In this document: one piece after another, positions 1-9,200 of the stretch
How positions within the stretch are numbered: the first letter of the stretch is position 1
Layout of the letters: each line of letters opens with the position of its first letter
DNA from: UBA11591 sp040220895
GTDB lineage: Bacteria > Bacteroidota > Bacteroidia > Flavobacteriales_E > Vicingaceae
Reading direction: 5' to 3'
Length of the DNA stretch: 64,000 nt
Assembly (NCBI GenBank): GCA_040220895.1
Contig: JAVJVY010000008.1
Span: 214,104 to 278,103 of the forward strand
Notes under the pieces: generated by a model
The model's input: the letters and a program-made list of their open reading frames with translations, nothing else
Told to the model about the DNA's origin: nothing
Database searches by the model: none
Program-made: the position numbers and the translations under genes

Positions 1-648
1 TATATGCGATGAATCTGCATAAATGTCTGTGGGTCCGGCAAAATCGGTCTGTTTTTGTTCGGCATTGTACAACAGCGTATCTGCAAAGATTTCGAATTCG
101 GGATGCACGTAGTGCACGTCTTTTTTAAAATAGAATTGATCCCTTTGGGTGTAATAATAACCCCTAAGACTTGTCAAAATTGATTCGTCTTCTCTGTTCG
201 TTATTTCACCTCCACCAAGGTAATATCCTAAATCTTTGAGTCTGTCATAGATCAGGTAGTCTGTTTCAAGATGAATATTCTTATTGTCCAATACCACATT
301 ATTCTTGCAGTTGAAGATTTCACTTTCACCATCGTAATGGAGGGAATCGCAGTACATATCCAGACTGTCACCTTGTACTATGTGCACTTTTCCAAAGGCG
401 TCCAGGCTGTTCCTTTCGGGGTATTGATAAGCGCTGTCGCAATACATGATGACACCCTTGTGCTCAAAAATCACGTGGCCAATAAGCCGCTTTGCTTTTT
501 TACCTAAGGCTTCGTCGTATTCAATATTGTCTGCCTGGAATTTTATTTTGGTCTTACCCTGACCAATAACTGCCGTTGACAACCCCGATAAAAGAATAAG
601 GATTAACCAGGAAAATAAAGTGAATCGCCTCTCGGCGCCATTTTTCAT
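1..648 (-). CDS. OstA-like (LptA/LptD N-domain-like) protein, partial at left edge
   Basis: 216 codons are visible and the frame runs off base 1, so the C-terminus is missing. The ATG (648-646) overlaps the purA stop as ATGA, which implies translational coupling. A hydrophobic segment at residues 10-27 followed by Gly-Gln-Gly looks like a signal peptide. The rest is short beta-rich segments of OstA type: FQADNIEYDEALGKK, GHVIFEHKGVIMYCDSA, VHIVQGDSLDMYCDSLHYDG and LETDYLIYDR. These follow the rhythm of a beta-jellyroll that binds or conducts lipopolysaccharide. Family knowledge: Bacteroidota OstA-like proteins are periplasmic or outer-membrane parts of lipid A/LPS transport. The exact role (LptA-like bridge or longer protein) cannot be fixed without the missing part. 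Confidence 0.8.
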   Translation of the reverse strand, partial: MKNGAERRFTLFSWLILILLSGLSTAVIGQGKTKIKFQADNIEYDEALGKKAKRLIGHVIFEHKGVIMYCDSAYQYPERNSLDAFGKVHIVQGDSLDMYCDSLHYDGESEIFNCKNNVVLDNKNIHLETDYLIYDRLKDLGYYLGGGEITNREDESILTSLRGYYYTQRDQFYFKKDVHYVHPEFEIFADTLLYNAEQKQTDFAGPTDIYADSSHI

Positions 649-1934
649 GCCAGTACCGGAACTTTGTTCTTATCCCTTACAATGGTCTGGCTTCTGTCAG
701 GACCAACCGAGACTATAGTGATCGGAATACCGATCTTTTCTTCCACATACTTAATGTATGTTTCAAGGGATTTGGGAAAAGCAGAAGTTTCACGGATGCC
801 TGTAAGGTCTTCTGACCAACCCGTGAGACATTCATAAATCGGTTCGATTTCCGCTTTAATATCATAAGGTGGAAAGCTCAATTCTTTGCCTTCAACCTTG
901 TACTTGGAACAAACATTTACTTCAGCAAAAGAGGCCAGAACGTCTGATTTTGTCATGATCAGTTGAGTTACTCCACTAATCATTGTGGTGTATTTCAGTG
1001 CGGGGATATCCAACCATCCACAGCGCCTTGGTCGTCCTGTAGTGGCGCCAAATTCATGCCCGGCTGCCCTTAGTCGTTCGCCAGTTTCATCGTGCAGTTC
1101 CGTGGGGAAAGGGCCGCTGCCGACCCGCGTGCAATAAGCTTTGAAAATGCCAAAGACCTCTCCAATCTTATTTGGTGCCACGCCCAAGCCGGTGCAGGCC
1201 CCTGCTGTAATGGTATTCGAAGAGGTAACGAAAGGGTAGGAACCAAAATCAATGTCAAGGAGTGAACCCTGAGCCCCTTCGGCAAGAATGCTCATTTCCT
1301 TTGAAAGGCAATCATTGATGTAGACCTCGCTGTCGATCAAGTCGAGTGAACGCAGCTTTTCAATACCTTCCAGAAAAGGTGCCTCCAGTTCCTTCAAGCT
1401 ATATTCAAAGCCCATGGAATCAAGCATCAACCGATGCTTTGAAACAAGGTTTTTATATCTTCTTTCAAAATCTTTGAGTTCTATATCGCCTACTCTTAGC
1501 CCGTTCCTTCCGGTCTTGTCCATATATGCAGGGCCAATTCCTCGCAAAGTGGAGCCAATTTTATTCTTGCCTTTTGCTTTTTCTGATGCAGCATCTAATA
1601 ACTTATGCGAAGGCAAAATGAGATGGGCCTTTCGCGATACCTTCAAACGTGTTGAAACAGGAACATTCATGGCTTCAAGTGCTTCAACTTCTTTTTTGAA
1701 TACAACGGGATCAATGACCACTCCGTTACCCACCACGTTTATGGTATTTTCTCTGAAAATTCCTGAAGGAATGGTATGCAATACATGCTTAACCCCGTCG
1801 AATTCCAGGGTATGACCTGCATTAGGTCCTCCTTGAAAACGGGCAATAACATCGTAATGAGGAGTAAGGACATCGACTACCTTTCCCTTGCCTTCATCTC
1901 CCCACTGCATTCCTAATAAAACATCAACTTTCAT
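645..1934 (-). CDS. purA: Adenylosuccinate synthetase
   Basis: 429 residues, full family length. It catalyses the GTP-dependent joining of IMP and aspartate, the first committed step to AMP, in the cytoplasm. Visible signatures are the N-terminal P-loop GMQWGDEGKGK (about residues 8-18), GGPNAGHT, ILPSHKLLD, STLRGIGPAY, EGAQGSLLDIDFG, the TTGRPRRCGWLD switch region and the TKSDVL guanine-binding motif. The ATG at 1934 is preceded by an AAAGGAAAG-like ribosome site. It lies 30 bp downstream of fur and its stop overlaps the start of the OstA-like gene, so fur, purA and the OstA-like gene are probably one transcript. Confidence 0.97.
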   Translation of the reverse strand: MKVDVLLGMQWGDEGKGKVVDVLTPHYDVIARFQGGPNAGHTLEFDGVKHVLHTIPSGIFRENTINVVGNGVVIDPVVFKKEVEALEAMNVPVSTRLKVSRKAHLILPSHKLLDAASEKAKGKNKIGSTLRGIGPAYMDKTGRNGLRVGDIELKDFERRYKNLVSKHRLMLDSMGFEYSLKELEAPFLEGIEKLRSLDLIDSEVYINDCLSKEMSILAEGAQGSLLDIDFGSYPFVTSSNTITAGACTGLGVAPNKIGEVFGIFKAYCTRVGSGPFPTELHDETGERLRAAGHEFGATTGRPRRCGWLDIPALKYTTMISGVTQLIMTKSDVLASFAEVNVCSKYKVEGKELSFPPYDIKAEIEPIYECLTGWSEDLTGIRETSAFPKSLETYIKYVEEKIGIPITIVSVGPDRSQTIVRDKNKVPVLA

Positions 1935-1964
1935 CTTTATTCTTTCCTTTGGTGAATATAGTAT

Positions 1965-2456
1965 TTATCCTTTTTTGCCTAAACGCTCTGCTAAATCTGC
2001 AGTTATGGATTTATCACACTTCTTGCAAAGTCCGTAAAAAGTCAGGGCATGGGTGGTTACCTTAAAACCCAATAAGTTCTCTGCCGTATCTGCGATGTGT
2101 TGAATTCTTGGATCACAGAATTCTGTTACTGCACCACAAGAAGAACAGATCAAATGATCATGCTGGCCAAAGCCATAGGAGCGCTCGAACTGCGACGTGC
2201 CATCACCAAATTGGTGTTTCCTAACCAGATTGCTATCAAGCAGCAATTCAATAGTATTATACAATGTTGCCTTGCTCACACGATAGCGCTTGTTTTTCAT
2301 AGAAACATACAAGTTCTCAATATCAAAATGCCGTTGCTTTGAATAAATCTCGTTCAAAATGGCATATCGCTCAGGTGTCTTTCGATGCCCGTGCTGTTCG
2401 AGATAACCTGTAAAAAGTTGCTTGACTTTTTCTTGTATGTCTTGCGATTCCTTCAT
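1965..2456 (-). CDS. Fur-family transcriptional regulator
   Basis: 163 residues. The N-terminal winged helix (about 15-90) carries the family motif RVSKATLYNTIELLLDSNLV. The C-terminal dimerisation/metal domain has HDHLICSSC and two CxxC pairs (Cys104/Cys107 and Cys144/Cys147) of the structural zinc type. Family members are metal- or peroxide-responsive repressors. The sequence does not say whether this one senses Fe, Zn, Mn or peroxide, so no symbol is given. It sits between relA/spoT and purA with 30-bp gaps on each side, and a TACTTTTG box lies 13 bp before its ATG. Confidence 0.92.
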   Translation of the reverse strand: MKESQDIQEKVKQLFTGYLEQHGHRKTPERYAILNEIYSKQRHFDIENLYVSMKNKRYRVSKATLYNTIELLLDSNLVRKHQFGDGTSQFERSYGFGQHDHLICSSCGAVTEFCDPRIQHIADTAENLLGFKVTTHALTFYGLCKKCDKSITADLAERLGKKG

Positions 2457-2469
2457 TGGCGAAAGCCTG

Positions 2470-2477
2470 CAAAAGTA
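2470..2477 (-). promoter_or_regulatory. TAnnTTTG -7 box upstream of fur
   Basis: On the minus strand this reads TACTTTTG, a perfect match to the Bacteroidota -7 consensus TAnnTTTG, 13 bp before the fur ATG and within the short relA/spoT-fur gap. No convincing -33 element is visible. Confidence 0.5.
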
Positions 2478-2486
2478 GTAAAATGC

Positions 2487-4721
2487 TTATTCAACTTGTC
2501 CTTCCTCGTTTTGTTCAGCCCTTTTAACCGAAATTACTCCTTTGACTTGATTAATGTTCTCAACCAGTTCATCCAGATGCCTTGTATTTTGAATATACAA
2601 GGTGATATTTCCCTCAAAGATCCCATCATGGCTGTCAAAATTCAATGAGCGCATATTTACATCGAGCTCTTCGGAAATGATGCGCGTTATGCTACTCACA
2701 ATACCAACGTCATCTATTCCAGTTACGTTGATCGTGGTTAAAAATGCTACCCGTGCATTTTCTGTCCATTTGGCCCTTAACACCCTTTTTGAAAACTTGG
2801 ACATCATGTTCACCGCTTTGATACAATTGGTCTTGTGAACCTTAATATCACCTCCGGCTACGGCGAATCCAAATACTTCATCTCCCGGAATGGGCTTGCA
2901 GCATTCGGCCATGCTATAGGCTAATTTTCCGGATTGATGCTCCAAAACCAAATTGCCCTGGTCTTTCTTTATAAATGGGAAAAAACGCTGAAGGGTGCTT
3001 TTCTTGTGCTTTAACTTTCTTAATACGAATCGGTCTTTCTCAACGTCTATCTGATTGAGTATGTTCAGGTTGATCTTGTCTCTCCCAACTTGAAAGTAGA
3101 GTTCGTTTAGACTTTTGACATCAAATATTGCCATCAACTCGTTCAGGTTGGCCGAATTAAATGTCACTTTGAGTTGTTTGAATTTCTTCTCCAGAGCAGC
3201 TTTGCCTAATGAAGAGAACTTCTTTTTGTTTCCTTTAATGAGGGCTTTGATTTTGGATTTGGCTTTGGCCGTTACGACGAAATTGAGCCATTCTTCTTTG
3301 GGCTGAGGTTTGGCAGAAGTAATAACTTCTACTTGATCCCCATTTTTGAGCACATAACTCAGTGGTACTAATTCGTGATTCACTTTTGCCCCCAGGCAAC
3401 GCGCCCCTATTTCGGTATGGATATCAAACGCAAAATCGAGCGCAGTGGCCCCAGAAGGAAGAGTTTTTAGCTCTCCTTTGGGTGTAAAACAATAAACTTC
3501 TGCCGAAAACAGGTTCAGCTTGAAATCATCGATAAAATCCAGGGCTTCTGATTCCGGACTTTCGAGGAGGTCGCGAATTTTACTCAACCATTTATCATAA
3601 AACCGATCGTAGTCTTCGGTTTTATATTTCCAATGTGCCGCCAGTCCTTTTTCGGCAATGTCATCCATTCTTCTGGACCTGATCTGCACTTCAACCCATT
3701 TACCTGTTGGACTCATCACCGTGGTGTGCAGTGATTCATAGCCATTTATTTTTGGTGTCGAGATCCAATCTCGCAACCGATCGGGATTCGGGTGATAAAA
3801 GTCAGTTACTGCGCTGTAAACCTTCCAGCAGTCAGATTTTTCCTGATCGACATCGCTTTCTACAATGATCCTGATAGCGAAAATGTCATAAACCTCACCG
3901 AAGTTGACATTTTTTGATTTCATTTTTTGAAGAATGGCGTGTACCGATTTCGTTCTCACCCTGATTTCGTAGTTCATTCCCATATCATCGAGCGCCTTTT
4001 TTATAGGCAAGCTGAATTGGTTCATGAACCGAGTCCTTACGGCTTTAGTTTTTCTGAGCTTTAACTCAATGTCCTTGTATTTTTTTGGCTCCGTGTACTT
4101 AAGACCGAGATCCTCAAGTTCACTCTTTACGGTATAAAGACCAAGCCGGTGAGCCAATGGAGCGTATAGGTAAAGAGTTTCGGAAGAGATTTTAAGTTGA
4201 TTGGCCCGTGTCATTGAGTCCAGGGTCCTCATATTGTGTAGTCGATCTGCGATCTTAATCAAGATCACGCGTACATCATCGGACAGTGTTAACAGGATTT
4301 TTCGGTAATTCTCTGCCTGAAGTGAGGCACTCTGATTGTACACCACACCCGAAATTTTTGTCAGGCCATCAATGATTTCCGCCACGGTCTGGCCGAACAT
4401 GTCTTCAATGTCCGAAAGGCTTATGTCGGTGTCTTCTACCGTATCGTGAAGCAGAGCGGCAATAACCGAAGTAGTGCCAAGTCCTATTTCGCTTGCCACG
4501 ATGTGTGCCACTGCAATGGGATGATAGATGTATGGCTCGCCTGATTTTCGGCGAACATTTTTATGCGCCTCATTGGCAACGTCGAAAGCCTTTCTGATTA
4601 ACTTTCGATCGTAATCTGATCTTGTACGCTTGGTTGCCCGGAGCAGGCTTTTATAGCGCTTTAAGATCTCTAATTTCTCAAATTCTGTGCCTTCTGCAAG
4701 CACAGCTTCAGTCTTCTTCAT
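2487..4721 (-). CDS. rel: Bifunctional (p)ppGpp synthetase/hydrolase (RelA/SpoT family)
   Basis: 744 residues, the usual length of long RSH enzymes. The HD hydrolase domain (about 45-195) keeps YHPIAVAHIV, LLHDTVEDT (His92-Asp93, Glu96-Asp97) and KIADRLHNMRTL, so the hydrolase looks intact. The synthetase domain (about 240-370) has DIFAIRIIVES, NGYESLHTTVMSPTG and WVEVQIRS. TGS follows (YCFTPKGELKTLPSGATALD), and a C-terminal ACT domain (about 665-740) ends at TRHLDELVENINQVKGVISV. It makes and degrades the stringent-response alarmone. No strong ribosome site precedes the ATG. A near-match TAACTTTA (7 of 8 to TAnnTTTG) lies at 4729-4736. Confidence 0.95.
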   Translation of the reverse strand: MKKTEAVLAEGTEFEKLEILKRYKSLLRATKRTRSDYDRKLIRKAFDVANEAHKNVRRKSGEPYIYHPIAVAHIVASEIGLGTTSVIAALLHDTVEDTDISLSDIEDMFGQTVAEIIDGLTKISGVVYNQSASLQAENYRKILLTLSDDVRVILIKIADRLHNMRTLDSMTRANQLKISSETLYLYAPLAHRLGLYTVKSELEDLGLKYTEPKKYKDIELKLRKTKAVRTRFMNQFSLPIKKALDDMGMNYEIRVRTKSVHAILQKMKSKNVNFGEVYDIFAIRIIVESDVDQEKSDCWKVYSAVTDFYHPNPDRLRDWISTPKINGYESLHTTVMSPTGKWVEVQIRSRRMDDIAEKGLAAHWKYKTEDYDRFYDKWLSKIRDLLESPESEALDFIDDFKLNLFSAEVYCFTPKGELKTLPSGATALDFAFDIHTEIGARCLGAKVNHELVPLSYVLKNGDQVEVITSAKPQPKEEWLNFVVTAKAKSKIKALIKGNKKKFSSLGKAALEKKFKQLKVTFNSANLNELMAIFDVKSLNELYFQVGRDKINLNILNQIDVEKDRFVLRKLKHKKSTLQRFFPFIKKDQGNLVLEHQSGKLAYSMAECCKPIPGDEVFGFAVAGGDIKVHKTNCIKAVNMMSKFSKRVLRAKWTENARVAFLTTINVTGIDDVGIVSSITRIISEELDVNMRSLNFDSHDGIFEGNITLYIQNTRHLDELVENINQVKGVISVKRAEQNEEGQVE

Positions 4722-4753
4722 GCCGATATAAAGTTACGAATGACCGCGAGATC

Positions 4754-6004
4754 TCAGTCAATTCTGGCTGGAAGAATCTTGCTTCTCACTTCTCCGAATC
4801 CAACGCGTATTTCGCCCTTTTGAGCAAATCCCTTCATGATTACTGTGTCGCCGTCTTGAAGAAACTTTCGCTCCGACCCGTCCGCTAGTTTGATACTCCT
4901 ACTTCCACTCCAGCTAAGTTCAAGCATAGATCCAAATGAATCTTCCGTTTGCCCACTAATGGTTCCGGATGCCATCATGTCGCCGGCTCGGATGTTACAG
5001 CCATTCACTGTGTGATGCGCTAACTGCTGCTCCATGTTCCAATACATGTATTTGTAGTTAGATGCGCTGACCTTACTTTCAATGCTGTTTTCGGGTTGAA
5101 TATAGACCTCAAGTTGAATATCTATATTCTTATCACCTTGGTATTGTAAATAGGGTAGGACGGGCGGATCTTGAATCGGCCCCTTGACCCTGAAAGCTTC
5201 TAGTGCTTCAAGAGTCACTATCCATGGGGAGATGGATGAGGCAAAGTTCTTTGCTAAAAATGGCCCAAGGGGGACGTATTCCCATTTTTGGATATCCCTT
5301 GCGGACCAGTCATTGAAAAGGCACATGCCGAATATGTAATCATCGGCTTCAAAAGTATTAATGCGTTCTCCAAGCGCCTTTCCACTATACGTTATAAAGG
5401 CCATTTCCAATTCGAAGTCCAGTAGTTTTGAGGGTCCGAATACGGGCGGCTCATCATTGTTTGGCCGTGTTTGACCCATAGGTCGCCTGGTGTTTGTCCC
5501 CGAGATTACGATAGAAGACGATCTTCCATGATACCCCACGGGTAGATGTTTCCAATTGGGCAGAAGGGCATTTTCCGGATCTCGGAACATCTTACCAACA
5601 TTGGTGGCGTGTTCAATGCTCGAGTAGAAATCGGTGTAATCCCCAATATTAACGGGTAGACGCATTTCAACCTGCGAAACAGGATGAAATGCCTTTTTTT
5701 GAACTTCCTGATTTTTGGCCAGTATGGAATTAGAATCACTTAATAATTGAATGAGGACTGCCCTTGTCTGTGTGCAAACAATTTTTCCACACTCAATGAA
5801 ATCATTTAGAACAGCTTTATGAAAAATACCAGCTTTAAGTTCCAAATTTGAAAAATACCCTGCCTCTTGAAGTTCATGAAGGTCTATTACCGTATCTCCC
5901 AACCTGGTCACAACTTTTCGGGTCCCATTAATACTGGCTATACCAAATGGTATATTGTAAATTGAAAAATCACTGTTTTGGTCGACATTTAACCAGCTAT
6001 TCAT
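4754..6004 (-). CDS. fahA: Fumarylacetoacetase
   Basis: 416 residues, matching the eukaryote/bacteroidete FAH length. It hydrolyses 4-fumarylacetoacetate to fumarate and acetoacetate, the last step of tyrosine catabolism. The small N-terminal SH3-like domain (about 1-115) includes FSIYNIPFGIASINGTRKVV. The C-terminal FAH fold carries DYTDFYSSIEHATNVG, PVGYHGRSSSIVISGT, LLDFELEMAF, FNDWSARDIQ and PLGPFLAKNF, which supply the metal and catalytic residues. Other tyrosine-degradation genes are not adjacent. It ends 32 bp upstream of relA/spoT but probably has its own promoter. Confidence 0.95.
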   Translation of the reverse strand: MNSWLNVDQNSDFSIYNIPFGIASINGTRKVVTRLGDTVIDLHELQEAGYFSNLELKAGIFHKAVLNDFIECGKIVCTQTRAVLIQLLSDSNSILAKNQEVQKKAFHPVSQVEMRLPVNIGDYTDFYSSIEHATNVGKMFRDPENALLPNWKHLPVGYHGRSSSIVISGTNTRRPMGQTRPNNDEPPVFGPSKLLDFELEMAFITYSGKALGERINTFEADDYIFGMCLFNDWSARDIQKWEYVPLGPFLAKNFASSISPWIVTLEALEAFRVKGPIQDPPVLPYLQYQGDKNIDIQLEVYIQPENSIESKVSASNYKYMYWNMEQQLAHHTVNGCNIRAGDMMASGTISGQTEDSFGSMLELSWSGSRSIKLADGSERKFLQDGDTVIMKGFAQKGEIRVGFGEVRSKILPARID

Positions 6005-6032
6005 TTGAGGTTGGATTTAGTAGGATGAGGGA

Positions 6033-6040
6033 CAAAAATA
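6033..6040 (-). promoter_or_regulatory. TAnnTTTG -7 box upstream of fahA
   Basis: The minus strand reads TATTTTTG, a perfect Bacteroidota -7 match 28 bp before the fahA ATG in the 198-bp divergent region shared with the secreted-protein gene at 6203. Confidence 0.5.
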
Positions 6041-6165
6041 CTGGAAATTGTGAGCATTGTAAAACTTTTTCTGAAGCCTGTGCAACCAATCTCAGCGGAA
6101 TGCCGTCTAGTTCCAAAGGTGTGTTTATGCAAATGAATCACTGTCACGTAACCAACGTTTTTTAG

Positions 6166-6173
6166 TATGTTTG
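6166..6173 (+). promoter_or_regulatory. TAnnTTTG -7 box upstream of the 6203 gene
   Basis: TATGTTTG matches the -7 consensus. It covers the ATG at 6167 that would be the longest possible start of the gene, so the real start should be the later ATG at 6203, right before the signal peptide. No clear -33 element. Confidence 0.5.
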
Positions 6174-6202
6174 TAGCTTTTGAAATAAACTCGTTCCGAT
6201 CT

Positions 6203-9200
6203 ATGAAAAAGATCCTTACCATGCTGCTAATGGTGCTTGGCGCACAAGTGGCGATGTCTCAATCGGTGGTAAAGGTGGTTTGGGCCACTGACTTTGAAAA
6301 CGGTGGTAGCTATCCTCCTTGTTCTGATACAGCGAATTACCGAGATACAACATATGGTCCTTGTATCGCCAATACTTCTTGTACCCAATCACACGGTAAT
6401 GACTGGGGTATTTCGGAATTTTGTCCCTTCAATGGATTGCACATCGATACGGCCCGGGTTAACGCGAGGGATACGTTGTGGTTTTCATCCTGTGCTTTCA
6501 GTACGGTTGCTGACACCTTTGTGACGGTTGAATTTCAACACATATGTAAGGTATCGCTTTTCGACGGAGGTGTCGTTCAAGTTTCCAACGACAGTGGGGC
6601 AACCTGGCACCGACTCGGAGCGAATGAATACATCAATACCAAGGGCCCAAGGGCTCCCAAATGGAATTACGGTGGCACGGCTGCTCAGAAATACGGGGTT
6701 TTTAATGAGTTGTCATACGCTCATATTGGCGAATGGGAGCCTGGAACCGACAGTGTACCTAAATGCGACTGGTGGCAATATGAATATTTCAATGCATCTG
6801 CCTTCTTAGGTGGTACAAATTCCAGTGCAACATGTATGATTCGATTTGCTGCCTTTGACGGTCCAACAACAGTAGGTCCTGAAAACCGCTACGGCTGGAT
6901 GTTGGATTCAATCCGGGTTAAAGCCTCTCCATGTGAAAACATTAAGCCCCGAGCGCTTTTCCGTTCTCCACAGATACTTGACGGAAGTTTGCTATACAGC
7001 CTTGGGCCATTCAGCATTTATGCCCAATTATGGGATGAAAATTCTGGTTTTTGTGATGCTTGGTTGGTGTACAGTGTTAACGGTGGTCCTGTGGATAGTG
7101 TGCGCATGGATACCATTCCAAATACCATTTCTCCCAATACGCTTCAAGATTCTGTTTGGCGAGGGATAATACCAAGAGTGTACAATGGTGTAGATTCCTT
7201 TAAGGGAGGTGACACTATTTGTTATTGGATCAATGCGTATGACTGTAGTGTTCCCTGCCGAAACCAATACCATCTTCCCGATGATGACCCCAATGTTAAA
7301 TGCAGAACTTTTTACCTGACTAACGGAACAAAACTTCCTTATTGCGACAATTTTGATAATCCCCTTCAAGCCAATTTCTGGGATACAGTAATGGTCAGCG
7401 GATCCATCGGTTGGCAATTAGGAAACCCGACTGCAGGGGGTGGATATGGGCCCATTAGTTCTCCGAATACCTGGACAACCGTGCTTGCGGGAAATTATTC
7501 GGGTAACGATGAATACTACCTCGAATCACCCATATTCGACTTTACCGATGCCATCACCCCGCGCATCAGCTTCTGGCATAGACACCAGCTACCTTCCAGT
7601 TCAACGGATCAAGATCGACTTCGCGTGGAATATTCCATCAATAATAACGCTTGGCAATGGCTTGGTTCGGCATTCGATAACGCGGGTAAGTTGCTTAACT
7701 TACCTCCTACATGTCCTTCAACCTGGTACAATGAAACTAACGGTTGGTCTGGTCAGTGGACGAATAATAATCAATGGAGACTGGCGTTCTATCAGTTACC
7801 TGGCAGCTTTACGGGGCAATCACAGGTGCAGTTCCGATTCTTCTTCAAGGCCGATAACAATTTCCAACAAGGATATGGAGTTTCCATTGACGACTGGTGC
7901 ATTGCTAACCCTCCGAAGATTGATGTCAGTGGCTTAGAGCACATAAGACCTTTCAATGACTTTATTTACAAAGCCGGTGAACGCGACAGCAGCGTGGCAG
8001 TTAAGGTTAGAAATATTGGTACCGACACCTTGATGAGCATACCGGTGTGTTACGATGTAGTACCGTTGGATCCCAATGTGTCGCAGGCGGTGCAAACTTT
8101 CAGTACGGTGATCAGTTACCCATCACCTGAATATCCTTCGGGTTTACCACCACTCGCGATTGATACTGCTTTGTTCAACACTACAGCCTTATCTTTCCAA
8201 GTTCCTGAGGGGCTTTACGTGATCAAAGCATACATCTGTTTCACAGGTGGTGATGCGGATTCTACCAACGACACAACGACTACGTTTGGTCATTTTGGCT
8301 TCGTTTCAGACACCATTACACATTTTACGGATTTCGATACAGTACCTGTACGCTGGACTTCAACTGTTGTCCCTCCGGGCCAGTGTGGAAATCCTCCGCC
8401 ACCAACTCCTACAAGATGGGAACTTGGAACACCTAATTTTGGAATTACGAACTCGGCCTATAGCGCGCCCAATTCATGGGACATAAACCTTGACACCGGT
8501 TATTCGGATCAGACCTTTGAGATATTGTACACTCAAATATTTGATATGACCAATGCGGATTCGGCATTCTTGAGTTTCTGGCACAACAGGAATACGGTTT
8601 TGGGCGAGGATGGCTATTACATTGACTATTCTACCAACAGAGGAGGAACATGGTCCCGATTAACCGCTGCCAGTCAGACGGTTGGCCGTAAGATCAATTG
8701 GACAAATTCATACCCACCACTTTGGGGTAACTTCGGTGCAGGATGGTCTGGATTGACCAATTCCTGGGAGTACTCTCAATGCCCGGTGAACAATAGTATT
8801 TTCTCGAATAAGAGTGAAGTAATGTTCCGTTTTGTTTTCAGATCGAATAATACTATTCATACCGATGGAGTATCGATTGACGATTTCAGGATCGTTAATC
8901 CGGAGCTTTACGACGCTGAATTATTTGACATTATTCTTCCAGAACGAGGTTGTGTGAAAGACATTGCAGAACCAGTGGAAATTGTGGTTAAAAATGTTGG
9001 TAAGGACACCATTGACAACATTCCTGTAGCCTACAGGTACAGGTATGATGCAACTTGCACTGGCACATGGGGACCTTGGTCCGCGTGGAGATGGGACACC
9101 ATTGTTACCCCTATTCTTCCCGGAATTACCGGTCAGCACATCTTTATCGATTCGATAGATATGTCCGTGTTTGGTTGTTATCAGTTCTGTGCCGTGGTAA

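Noticed and set aside
1414..1815. Open 133-codon frame on the plus strand inside purA
   Set aside because: It lies antisense to a complete, motif-rich purA and has no family resemblance or promoter; a coding shadow.
6167..6202. Longer start of the 1663-residue protein at 6167
   Set aside because: It would place a TATGTTTG promoter box over the start codon and add 12 residues before the signal peptide.
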